From: Colias croceus
Taxonomy: Eukaryota; Arthropoda; Insecta; Lepidoptera; Pieridae
DNA length: 64,000 nt
Direction: 5' to 3'
Assembly (NCBI RefSeq): GCF_905220415.1
Contig: NC_059548.1
Coordinates: 7,442,501-7,506,500 of the forward strand
The position numbers were made by a program, and so were the translations under genes. Of this stretch, positions 47,819-57,731 are shown piece after piece. Position 1 is the stretch's first letter. Each line of letters starts with the position of its first letter. The notes beneath the pieces were generated by a model. It searched no databases and was not told the origin of the DNA. It saw only the letters and a list, made by a program, of their open reading frames with translations.

Positions 47819-47959
47819 ACGTATGTGCATACGTCCGCAGTGATGACTAAATATCCCCAGGATCATGTTGACATTGATGGTCGTATGTGCATACGTCTAT
47901 ATAGCTCGACACAATGATTTCAGGTTAAAATAAAACAAACAGTCGTATGTGCATACGTC
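47819..47959. repeat. Three near-palindromes at exact 62-bp spacing
   Basis: The 17-base string CGTATGTGCATACGTC with a preceding A or T starts at 47819, 47881 and 47943. With the preceding G of the first copy it is GACGTATGTGCATACGTC, symmetric except at the two central bases. The 45-base spacers do not resemble each other. It lies in the right part of the 44997-48216 element. Confidence 0.9.
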
Positions 47960-48216
47960 TATAAGGCACGTCAAAACTGCCGCAATAAGCAATGATATTG
48001 CTCTTACGTCTATTATACGGCTATATGGCCTAACAATAATTGTAGACTGTCTAGCTTACGGCAAATAATATTTTGCATTTTATACAAAAAGTAATCGGTA
48101 TTAAATTATAAGAAAAATTGAGGTTATGTATTGCTTAAAGTAGAATCCAATGGCATTAAAAACGAAAAATCGCATTTTTGCATATACGCCCCTATGGTTT
48201 GAGACCCGCGATATAT

Positions 48217-48500
48217 ATATAGGTATAATAAATGGATGAACCGATTTTGATTAAATATGTCTAATGATACTTTACACGTCATGCCCTTTCATTTGATATG
48301 TCACTTGAGTATATTTGACAAAATTCATTTTTTTATTACCACTTTTATACCTATGTCAAATAAATGGATGAACCGATTTTGATAAAATTTGAATGATTGT
48401 TACTTTCATTTGGTCGTTCACTTTCATTTCACTTTTACCCCTATATACCTACCTAGATATAATAAACGGATGAACCTATTTTGATAGGTACACTTTATCT
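48217..48500 (+). repeat. Tandem repeat array, right part
   Basis: It continues the array seen at 44620-44996: AATAAATGGATGAACCGATT near 48226, 48359 and 48463. Together with the left part it brackets the TIR element. Confidence 0.75.
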
Positions 48501-49195
48501 AAGAACCAGCGTCTGAAAATATGCTGCCTAACAAAAAAAACCGCATCAAATTCGGATTACCTGTTAGCGAGCTACGGTAGCACAAACATGTATTATACAC
48601 ATATATTTGTCAAACACTCATCACCCATCTTTTTGCGTCGGGAGTTAAAAATATAATACGACAATCGACATAATTTAAAGGACATTTTATGTATAAAATT
48701 TACCTAGAAAAAAACATAATTCTAATTTGACCCCTTCCCCCCTACTACTTCAGCTTACCCCACTCCCCCCCATCCTTGGGGACTTTCGATATGATCACCT
48801 GGACATTTATAGGAATAACTGTAACCGATAACTTATATCGTACACTGTACAGTGTACAATAAATAGAATGCCTTAGCAAATGTTCGCCGTGAATACTTAA
48901 ATGGTCATAACTTTTTTGTTTACGAACCGATTGACATGAAATAAACTCTAAATGTTAAATGAAGATTACTCCAATATATTAGTGAAAACCGCATCTAAAT
49001 CGGATAAGCCGTTTCTGAGATTAGCGTGCACGAACATACAGACAAACAGACAAACAGACAAAAATTTTTTTAACTACAGTTTTGGGTTTGGGATCGATTT
49101 AGTAATAACACCTGCTAATTTTTTTTTCCATATTTTCATTGTACAGACACCGCTTTTCTAGAATTTTATTATATGTATTGATATAGATTTGACAC
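48501..49195 (+). repeat. Retroelement-type tail
   Basis: It contains ACCGCATCAAATTCGGATTA near 48541, an 'aaaaccgcatctaaatcgga' segment, a (CAGACAAA)n run at 49037-49065, TTTGGGATCGATTTAGTAAT and a TTTTATTATATGTATTGATA end. It resembles 8395-8700. No coding frame. Confidence 0.5.
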
Positions 49196-49890
49196 CGACG
49201 ACTGTCCATATTTGGATTTTTATACAAGTTCAAACTCTTCTAAATATTTTTTTATTTCACAATATTTTAAAGACAAAAGATCACAAAATGGTGAAATAAA
49301 CATAATAACCGATATACTAAATACTTAAATAGTATTTAACACTTATCGAAATAAACATAATAGCCGGTAATACTCATTTATTACTTACCTAAAAAAATTT
49401 CTGCACGGCAACAAAACAAAACACGCCTGCTACATGTAAACCGTTCGCGCAACTACCTCGATGGTGTTAGTGCGATAATTAGTACACCAAATGAAACAGA
49501 AGATGGTCGAATGTTGCGATTCATACTTAGTCTCAGAGAAATGAAGGAATTCCATATTAGGATACTATTCCATATTTGGTGACTTTCCTCTACTCACAAA
49601 AAAAACGAAAAATAAATTCTAGTCACATCCCCTAAGTACCTACTAAAATAATACATGTAATTTGTTGGGATTATTACTAAATGATTGTTACTTTATTTAA
49701 AAAAAATTAGTTACCAACTTATAGTTAAATTGAGAAAATTCTTTTATTCAAGTCAGTTTAAAATAGATAACCGAAGGTATTTCTTTGTATTTTTTTAGTC
49801 AATTATAAAGATATTGTAGTTTTTCCTTCATTTGATTTATCAATTTTGAAACAGACATTTCATCGATAACCAATATGGTATACATTATAT
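49196..49890. other. Intergenic, no gene seen
   Basis: AT-rich DNA between the retroelement tail and the Harbinger element. No feature recognised apart from the phrase shared with 39.7 kb. Confidence 0.35.
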
Positions 49891-50204
49891 GCCCGGTTCC
49901 TATATTTGAAAAACGATCCGTTTTAGTTACGAATAGTAGTATAATTAACCAAGCGTAAGCGAAAATCGTTCCTATAAAAAACGTCTCGTCAAGCAACTTA
50001 CCGACGGCTTCCTACTGACGGATGGGAGGGTTACTATTAACGAACGGTAAGCATATTGTATGGAGAAGACAGTTTATCGCGTTCCTATAAATATTTTTAA
50101 TGTCATTATGCTGTCAAAGTTACTATTCGTATAGCATTTTGTTTACCCGTCGATTTCGGGCGGTTAAATTCTTACTATTTCATTGTTTCCGCTTCAATAT
50201 CGAA

Positions 50205-50590
50205 ATGTGGAGTTCAGATAGTGATAGAGAAGTGTTTAATATTATATCGAATTTCGGAAGAAGATAGTGGGCGTGAAAGAGTATATATTATAGAGGAGTG
50301 GATTTTTTTGCGACCCTGGATTCTCACGAATTTCAATTGAGATTTCGACTTGATAAAGAATCTGTTGAACAATTACTTCTTGAAATTTATCCAGACGTAC
50401 GAATAAAAGGAGCCAGGTTAGTTAAATGGAGGCATTAATATTATACCAAACACGTCTAACCTTATTACATACCTAATTTATGTTGTCATTTCAGGAATCA
50501 TGGGGTATCTCCATAACATAAATTACTGTTGACGCTGAGGTTCTATGCTTTAGGCACAATATCGATATCAGTGGCAGACCTATTTCCCTT
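50205..50590 (+). pseudogene. PIF/Harbinger transposase remnant (HARBI1-like)
   Basis: Pieces in shifting frames: MWSSDSDREVFNIISNFGRR from 50205, then LDSHEFQLRFRLDKESVEQL and LLEIYPDVRIKGA (about 50310-50415). After what looks like a small intron (donor GTTAGT at 50416, acceptor near 50495) it continues with KLLLTLRFYALGTISISVAD. FRL-KE and LRFYA-G are conserved in the N-terminal half of HARBI1-like nucleases. The catalytic DDE region is gone, replaced by the inserted repeat from about 50590. Confidence 0.75.
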
Positions 50591-50700
50591 GGTCACGGCA
50601 TCACGCGTGAACGGGTGGACCGATTTCGATAATTATTTTTTTATAATGTTCCTTGAAGTACGAGGATGGTTATTATGGAAAGAAAACATAAACATGTACC

Positions 50701-51523
50701 AAGGGCGAAGCCGGGGCGGACCACTAGTATATATATGTGTCTATGTTTGCAATGTAGAAATCAATTTTTTAAACATTGTATTTAATGTAAATAATAAAAA
50801 ATAAATAAAAGTACATAATAAAATGGAATAAAAGTTTTACTTCTTTATAACTATGTTTAATTTTACATAGTAATATGTAACTACATAATATATGCCAAAG
50901 AACTGTTCTGTGATTCTTACACGACATCCCTCCATCGATTATCATCTTCTATATTATATTCCTTAACGCTGTAATAGGCTCTCTGAACTAAATACATTTT
51001 TTACATAAGATTTACATTTAGCACTACCTAACAAATTCTTTTTCTACCGTATGTCTAGATATATTGCTTAATAATATACAAAAATTAATTAGTTATTGTA
51101 TGTTCAGTATTTCAAGGGCGAAGCCAGGGCGGACCACTAGTATATTTATATGTATGTCTATGTTTGCAATGTAGAAATCAATTTTTTAAACATTGTATTG
51201 TAAATAATAAAAAATAAATAAAAGTACATAATAAAATGGAATAAGTTTTATTTCTTTATTACAGTTTAATTTTACATAGTAATATGTAACTACATAATAT
51301 ATGCCAAAGAACTGTTCTGTGATTCTTACACGACATCCCTCCATCGATTATCATCTTCTATATTATATTCCTTAACGCTGTAATAGGCTCTCTGAACTAA
51401 ATACATTTTTTACATAAGATTTACATTTAGCACTACCTAACAAATTCTTTTTCTACCGTATGTCTAGATATATTGCTTAATAATATACAAAAATTAATTA
51501 GTTATTGTGTGTTCAGTATTTCA
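50701..51523. repeat. 413-bp tandem duplication
   Basis: 50701-51113 and 51114-51523 are near-identical by eye, each starting AAGGGCGAAGCC and ending in TTCAGTATTTCA. Differences are a few substitutions and short gaps. The unit joins the end of the inserted RTE-like tail to Harbinger sequence. A 22-base echo (TTATTGTGTGTTCAGTATTT) repeats once more just after it. Confidence 0.9.
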
Positions 51524-51766
51524 ATTATTGTGTGTTCAGTATTTCAATTATTTCTTCATAATATTTGTCCATCATCCTTATTATGTTTGAATTTTTTGGC
51601 TGAAAATAAAAAGTTTTCCTGGTAGGTATTTGACCAATTTTTGCATTAAATGTGTTGGTCAACGAAGTCCAACATTCATCCTTTAATTTATTCGTAGAAG
51701 CATTAGTCTCCTTACTGGTTATAATAATTGAGCAATCTCGTCTTTACTCATAGCCTTCTTCGATTT
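51502..51766 (-). pseudogene. Harbinger Myb/SANT-like DNA-binding protein remnant
   Basis: The minus strand reads KSKKAMSKDEIAQLL after an AG acceptor at 51767, then a stop/frameshift, then TNASTNKLKDECWTSLTNTF and RMMDKYYEEIIEILNTQ to a TAA at 51502. K-k--W--l---FN is the pattern of the Myb/SANT-like accessory protein that Harbinger elements encode to target their transposase. Broken. Confidence 0.6.
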
Positions 51767-52385
51767 CTGTAACAGAAATATATGTCTGACTTTAAAAGTG
51801 TCCGAAGCAAAAAGTAAGCGGCAGACGATTTTAAAGAAGAAATATAAAGGCGTACTTACCGGCGTAATATCCATTTTTAATAAATATATAAACAGTGGTC
51901 GTTGTATTGTTATTCTTTAATTATAAAACTTGACAATGAATCATCAATCAACAATGAATGACAATAATTTGACAACTGACAAGCAATGCACGCGTGCGCG
52001 AGAAAAACGTTCCGTTTTTGCTTTCTGTGTAACGCATTAGGTTGTTTAGAAGGAAAATTATCACGCAGATGTCTACAAATATATAGTTCTTTAGTATTAG
52101 TTCTTTATTAATAAGAAACTTTATTCTTAAAGTTTATAATTCGGCTGTATATTTAACTTATTTTGTCCTGAATTTTGTGTTATTTTAATTTCAATTTGGC
52201 TTATAACGAAACGCACATCTGTGAGTGAAGAGGGCTCGGTATTTTTATGACCAACGGATGTCCGTCGATAGCACGTCAAGAAATAAAATTGTGGAACGGT
52301 AATAACGACTCGTAGTTAGTTCTAGAAAAACGGATAGTAGCTTTGATACTATGACGATCCGTTGAATATAGGAACCGGGCAATAA

Positions 52386-52570
52386 TCTACTAGCGGTCCG
52401 CCCCGGCTTCGCCCGTGGTACATATTTCGCAATAAAAGGTAGCCTATGTTCTTTCTCAGAGTCTAAAGCTTGTCTGTGCCAAATTTCATCAAAATCAGTT
52501 GAGAGGTTTAAGCGGGAAAGCGGACAGACAGACAGAGTTACTTTCGCATTTATAATATTAGTAGGGATAA
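52386..52570 (-). repeat. RTE-like repeat tail, reverse orientation
   Basis: It begins CTACTAGCGGTCCGCCCCGG and ends TTTATAATATTAGTAGGGAT, with an internal (CAGA)n; same family as 2629. It sits immediately right of the Harbinger TIR. Confidence 0.7.
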
Positions 52571-53384
52571 CAATGATACAATAAAAGTACAGGCTGTAAT
52601 CACAGTATAACAATACCTATTGTAATACCTACTGTGCTGTAATTTTGTCAGTTATTTCAATTAACGAGCGCGCTCGTTAATAGCGTGGCAAATGAATTTT
52701 CGGAAATCGTTGAAAGCAGTTTTAACTAAGATTCAGAGTTAATACTTGCTATCTAAAGTTAATATTAAGAGTTCTTTTCCTAAAAGAATTAGAACAAAAA
52801 TGTGGTGGTGGTGAGTAGTTAACGAAATGACCTGCGATTATGTATTTTGTTTTATAAAATATTTATTTCATTTTATCTTGCACAATACATATAATATGAA
52901 TTTCGGGGTAGGTACATTAATTCCTTCGTATAGGAGTAAATAAAACACGTGGAGCCTGGATCGCTTATTTTATTTCAAAATATATGGACAGGACTACATA
53001 TAAGTTCAAAATGGCCAACCTAAAACAAAAACAATAGTGTTAAACAAAAATCATAAGTTTATAATAAATCAGAATACTAAAACAGAATATTTGTTTGTCT
53101 AATTCGAACATAAAGGATATATAACAACAGGAGTTAGTAGTGTGTAATCTTGGTAATCCCTGATGATTGCACATTGATTAAAAATTTGTAGGTAGGTATC
53201 TATTTAAATTTTGAAATAAAAAATAAATTGTATGTAACTAATCCATCTATAAAAAATCAATTAAGTACCTACTTATACCTCTGTTCGTTAGTCTCGATAA
53301 ATCTCGAGAACGGCTGGGCCAATTTAGCTGATAAATAATTAAAATATGGGTATTGGAGAATTTTCAGATATACTAAACTACTAG
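52571..53384. other. Intergenic, no gene seen
   Basis: AT-rich with nothing recognisable, except GAGCGCGCTCG near 52666, a short perfect palindrome. Confidence 0.35.
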
Positions 53385-53819
53385 ATCAAGAGCCCATGAC
53401 GGCCAGATTTTCCTTTCTTTAGGAAAGCTGAAAATTTCTCTGTATATGTCTCCGATACAGATAGCGATTATCAAGTCTGAGTTGTGGTTACTTTGGCAGG
53501 AAACACGTAGTAAAGGTGTATAAAATTGTACCTAACTTTCATTATACTTTAAAAGCTAAATTTTATATAATATGTTACTTGGGGACGTATAAAAAGATGT
53601 TACCTCAAGAGCCGGACAGTTTTTATGGTTCTTACATCTTACCAGACACATTTAAAAATTAACAATTTTATACACCTTTACTACGTGTTTCCTGCCAAAG
53701 TAACCACAACCCAGACTTGATAATCGCTAGTCGTTCTAATCTGTATCGGAGACATATATACAGAGAAACTTTCAACTTTCCTAAAGAAAGGAAAGTCTGG
53801 CCGTCGTGGGCTCTTAGAT
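53385..53819. mobile_element. Foldback element with ~145-bp inverted arms
   Basis: The left arm 53385-53529 (ATCAAGAGCCCATGACGGCC start) is inverted at 53662-53819 (ACGGCCGTCGTGGGCTCTTA-type end; the right arm carries a 13-base extra stretch). The arms share TCTCCGATACAGAT, GCGATTATCAAGTCTG and CAGGAAACACGTAGTAAAGG. The spacer is about 130 bp and noncoding. It lies about 120 bp downstream of the ISG12-like stop codon. Confidence 0.85.
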
Positions 53820-53939
53820 TATACCAACTTGACAGATTTAATAAACTTGTTTCATTATACACAACAAAACAGAAAATATAATATTGTTTCACTTCGAGTA
53901 AATCCGAAGGTCAGTAATACCACAAATTAAACATATTAC

Positions 53940-54164
53940 CTAAGGAGTAGGTGCAACCATGGCGGCCGCAGTCAGCTTGGATATAATGCTTCCAGCCACC
54001 AAATTGCCATAATACGACTGAGCGCCTGCAGCGACCGTACCGGCCCCTATGCCAACGCTGCCGAAGCCCAACATGGGCGCTACCCAAGCGGTCGCCAGAC
54101 CACCTGTGGCGTATATAGCCACGCCACCGACAACGTTCACAGCTATTGCCGCAAGAAGCCCCAT
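53940..54164 (-). CDS. ISG12/IFI27-like small membrane protein
   Basis: A 74-codon frame from ATG at 54164 to TAG at 53942-53940. It is rich in Gly and Ala and reads APMLGFGSVGIGAGTVAAGA then QSYYGNLVAGSIISKLTAAA, which fits the ISG12 (Ifi-6-16, IFI27) domain pattern of LGF--GI-AGS-AA--QS--GN--AGS. The family's proteins are small, hydrophobic, found in mitochondrial or endoplasmic reticulum membranes, and linked to apoptosis and innate immunity in vertebrates; the role in insects is not established. The frame is open upstream across an acceptor at 54167 and, if spliced to the donor at 55521, through about 50 further codons with no ATG. So either the start is at 54164 with a 5' UTR exon upstream, or a further start exon exists. 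The C-terminus is shorter than in vertebrate homologues. Confidence 0.65.
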   Translation of the reverse strand: MGLLAAIAVNVVGGVAIYATGGLATAWVAPMLGFGSVGIGAGTVAAGAQSYYGNLVAGSIISKLTAAAMVAPTP

Positions 54165-54329
54165 TTCTGGAACAAAACAATATTATAAATATATAATTAT
54201 TTCAGGACAATTTTCACACACGGCACGATCTGATCCCATACTAAGCTTTCGCTTGTGTTATGGAAACCAGATGGCTGATAAACATACATATATAATTTTA
54301 AATAAATACTTATATAGATAATTAATTTA

Positions 54330-55500
54330 AGTAGGTATAATATAATAAGTATCTAATTATTCAAAATTTCAAAGCAAAAATAAACTTTTTTTTTTTCATA
54401 ATCCTTTTAATATAAACAAAAGAAAGTATTTTAACTTATACGGCAGAATGCATTTGAATGTTTTTTTTTTTGTTTGAACTTTGAAGCGTTCGTTTTTACA
54501 ACCAAAAATTTAAGAACTGAAAATTTACATAACATATAATATTTTGTATACTTACCTAATAATTCATAAATAATAATACCTATAGTCCTTTTCAGCTATG
54601 ATGATTCCTGTGACACTTCATCGTGTTCCGAATTACATATTTTATGTTTAAAACGCCAAAATAATTTTAGTGCATAATATTTTTATTTTATGGCGGCATT
54701 ATTACCAAAAATATAAAAATGAAACATCTTAAGCTTATAAATCAAAAACAGTATTGTTTAGTTTAATATAATGAAAAATAAAATAAAATAACACAAAAAT
54801 ATAATACCTACGCAACTCGTGTACATGAAATGGATCGTTGAAAAATCATAGAGTTGGAAAATCATATAATCGGCGCCCATCTTGTGATCGTTTGTCAATC
54901 GAGTCAATCGTCTGTACGAGTGCGTCAGCCTTGTATACAAGTTGCATTTTTATATTGATACTTTACGTGGTATACTGCTATTGTTACTAATTGTTATTGT
55001 TGACTTTTTGTTGCTGTTGTTTGCTAAGTTTCCTTAGTTAATTGATGGCGAAATGCCGAAAAAACTAATAATGGTACATTATTCAAATCGATTTCATTTC
55101 CATATAAAATATTATCGATTATCGGAAACAATTGATATGATTTCAGTACAGACATCTCTACACGTGTCAAAAACCGATGTGTCACAGAAATCATCTTAGG
55201 TGGAAAGGACTATAGGTACAAATATAGGTAACTACCTACCTATACACAAAAGTCTACCCAAGACGGCTTATTAGACAACTATTCAAAATGAATAATAATA
55301 AAGGAAAATTTAATAATAGGCGTGATTTATTTTATGTTATTATTATTTTAGTAAGAACAATGAATAGCAATACACACGCCTGGCGTCTTCGCAAATAACA
55401 TTAAATTTATTCTAAAATTAAATTTTAATGAATAAAGTCAATAATTAATTAACAAACGTATGTACCTATAATATTCGTACTCAAAATTAGATACAATATT
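54330..55500. other. Probable intron of the ISG12-like gene
   Basis: AT-rich sequence between the two candidate exons, with no other feature recognised. Confidence 0.35.
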
Positions 55501-55521
55501 ATATTATCAAGATGTAATTAC

Positions 55522-55665
55522 CTTTAAACGTTGTTAATCCTTGGAAGAAGGTCCCTCGAGACACAACACCGACGGGTGCACGACTCTTACTGAAGAATTT
55601 GATTCTGTTGGCAGGCGGCAGCTGGCTGCCTAGTGCCTGGCTATGCACGATACACAGTTATATTG
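55522..55665 (-). other. Probable upstream (5'-UTR or leader) exon of the ISG12-like gene
   Basis: On the minus strand it ends at a donor AAAG/GTAATT (55522/55521) and joins in phase to the AG/AAATGG exon at 54166. In that frame it would encode NRIKFFSKSRAPVGVVSRGT and FFQGLTTFKE before the MGLL start, basic and hydroxylated like a mitochondrial leader, but no ATG precedes it before a TAA at about 55663. It is either untranslated or needs a start codon from a further exon. Its GC-richness stands out from the surroundings. Confidence 0.45.
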
Positions 55666-55827
55666 GATAACGAATCATTATCTCGCATGCACTCATACTT
55701 GAACAGTCACTGTACAAGTGTTACCAGATGCGAAATTTTTGCCTGCAATGTATCATCTTTAAAAATAATCCAATTGGAGTGTTTGTAAAAGGTACCTAAC
55801 CCTATTTTCTAAATACTTATAAATTAC

Positions 55828-56022
55828 TAGGTTTCCGCCCGCAGTCAAAGAAAAACCGGATTGCGTCACTTTCCCCGGATAAAAAGTAGCCTGTGTCCTT
55901 TATCGGGTATCAAAATATCTCCTTACCAAATTTCACGAAAATTGGTTCAGTAGTTTAGGCGTGATTGAGTAACAGACAGACAGACAGAGTTACTTTCGTA
56001 TTTATAATATTAGTATGGATTA
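55828..56022 (-). repeat. RTE-like repeat tail, reverse orientation
   Basis: It begins ACTAGGTTTCCGCCCGCAG and ends CGTATTTATAATATTAGTAT with a (CAGA)n run before it; a GC-poor version of the family at 2629. Confidence 0.65.
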
Positions 56023-57166
56023 ATGTAATGTAGGTAGGTAAGTACTTGTTTCTTTTTCATAAACATCTAAATATCTGCAAAATCTAGACAGGGTCGATGT
56101 TACAATTCAATGTAAGTATTTCAAGGTCCAAGAGTGCATAAATGGGTAATTTATTGCGTGTGTTTATATTTTATGTTAAAATAATAGTAAAAAATATTTA
56201 CAAGATACCTATGATATATAAAAGAGCTATATACGTTACCCGCTCTCTATTTTGGCAAGAAAAAACTCAGGTAAGTGCCCGAGTTTCACTTAGTCACGCA
56301 CCATTCAGCGTCGTGGCTGGACGTTCTTTTTGTATTTTAATCGGCAGTTGTTATTACGAAGTACATGAGTGAGACATGTATTATGTCTCGTGCGTGAGAG
56401 TGAAAGAGAGAACAACTGTATTGGTGATAATGCGTTAGTAAGTAGGTATGTATTAATTACGCTGTTTTTTAGTGCAATGATGTTGGCGTATGCCGCGTCT
56501 ACTAGTATAATAAGTCATTGCAAGATACGTAGTACGTAATTTAGTCTAGGTACTTAACTTTATTGTATTTTGTTTTCCACGGTTTGCCTATATTTTGGCA
56601 AATACTAAAATTCTGGTATCCCAGTTGAGTATCATTGATTATTTTGTCAATAGAGAGTTTATTCCTTTATGTTCTTTTAACATTCGGGGAAGCCCCGATC
56701 AAAGCTATAAATGTATATTTGCGCCATCTATTGTTGAATTGACAAATTAAAAACATGATCGAATATAAACAATTTTAGATGCAGAAGAGTTTATTATTAT
56801 ATTACAAAGTTTTACTAATAATAATTATTTGTACTAGTTAGTAGCATATTGCGTAATATGTTATCACTCGTATATAATATCTGTTAGTACACAATAGTTA
56901 ATATGCACATTTGTCTAGATTATAACGTAATTATTAATAAGGTGTATAATTATTATTAGAACTGAAAAAAGTTAATTTTCGTTATCAAAACACGTAAATA
57001 GAAAATATTATCTGGTATCTATATAAATATTACTTAATTTTGTACTCATTTTTAATCCAACGCCATCTATTGATAAGTACTTTAATTACAGCGGCTAAAT
57101 AAAATACGTTGGTGATAAGAATACGATAGTGCAATACTTTACCTACAGATGGTATTCTTAAAATAT
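56023..57166. other. Intergenic, no gene seen
   Basis: AT-rich. GCGCCATCTATTGTTGAATT at 56721 and CGCCATCTATTGATA at 57061 are the short lepidopteran repeat phrase also present at 8877 and 9066. No exons recognised. Confidence 0.35.
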
Positions 57167-57300
57167 TGGCTGGCCGGTTGGCTTAGTTGATAGTCAACTC
57201 CGCCTTCGAAGAATTTGAGTCGCCAGAGGTCGTGGGTTCGATTCCCACCCAGGGCAAATATTTGTGTGACGAACATCGATGTTTGCTCTGTGTCTGAGTG
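57167..57300 (+). mobile_element. tRNA-derived SINE head
   Basis: TGGCCGGTTGGCTTAGTTGA (A-box-like) and GTCGTGGGTTCGATTCCCAC (B-box and T-loop-like) are spaced as in a tRNA, but the cloverleaf does not close and the insert is too long for a functional tRNA. Following it are GACGAACATCGATGTTTGCT and an AT-rich body reaching about 57410. A different family from the SINE at 5483. Confidence 0.75.
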
Positions 57301-57731
57301 TTAACTGTTAATTATCTATTTATGAGTTGTATACGTAGTATATTATTATTAGTCTGTGTTTATGAGTCACAGAATAATAACTAGTAGCTTATGAGTATAG
57401 GCATTTAAATCATATATGTAGGTACCCATGTTTAACTGCCATTTGGTTTCCTTATCAAAAGCGAAAACAGCGAAAAGGTTAGTATGGGATCAAATCGTTC
57501 CGTGTGTGAAAAATGTCGTAAAATATTTATTTAGTCTCATTACTAGCATTCTTTCTCCGAATACACATCAATTATTATTTTCTTCATAGATTTTCTTTAG
57601 AATACCTACTTAAATAAAATCGTGTTATTTTCGCATAAATGTTGGGAAGAAGATCATATAAACTGTTCAGCTGAATAAAAATTAAAATCATAAGAAAATG
57701 ATTTGCACATTTTTTTATTAAGTAACTATTA

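Larger units (their letters stand above)
44997..48216. mobile_element. DNA transposon with perfect 33-bp TIRs, multiply interrupted
   Basis: The 33 bases at 44997-45029 (containing TCGCGGGTCTCAAACCATAG) are exactly inverted at 48184-48216. The element interrupts the tandem array on both sides. At least three other repeats have inserted inside it (45632-46318, 46746-47330, 47443-47640). The remaining own sequence (45030-45630, 46319-46745, 47641-48183) encodes no transposase that I recognise. The target duplication is uncertain because the flanks are AT dinucleotides. Confidence 0.85.
49891..52380 (+). mobile_element. Broken PIF/Harbinger DNA transposon
   Basis: GCCCGGTTCCTATATT at 49891-49906 is inverted at 52365-52380 (AATATAGGAACCGGGC), a 16-bp TIR. 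If T/A are included as outermost bases, ATA flanks both ends as a 3-bp duplication, the length typical of Harbinger. Inside are a HARBI1-like transposase relic (plus strand) and a Myb/SANT-like relic (minus strand), the two-gene convergent layout of the superfamily. An RTE-like tail inserted near 50590-50730, and a 413-bp tandem duplication followed. Confidence 0.8.

Noticed and set aside
47819..47959. CRISPR array
   Set aside because: Only three 17-base repeats, in a eukaryotic transposon, with no cas genes.
57167..57252. Functional tRNA gene
   Set aside because: A- and B-box sequences are present, but the acceptor and anticodon stems do not pair properly; it is a SINE head.
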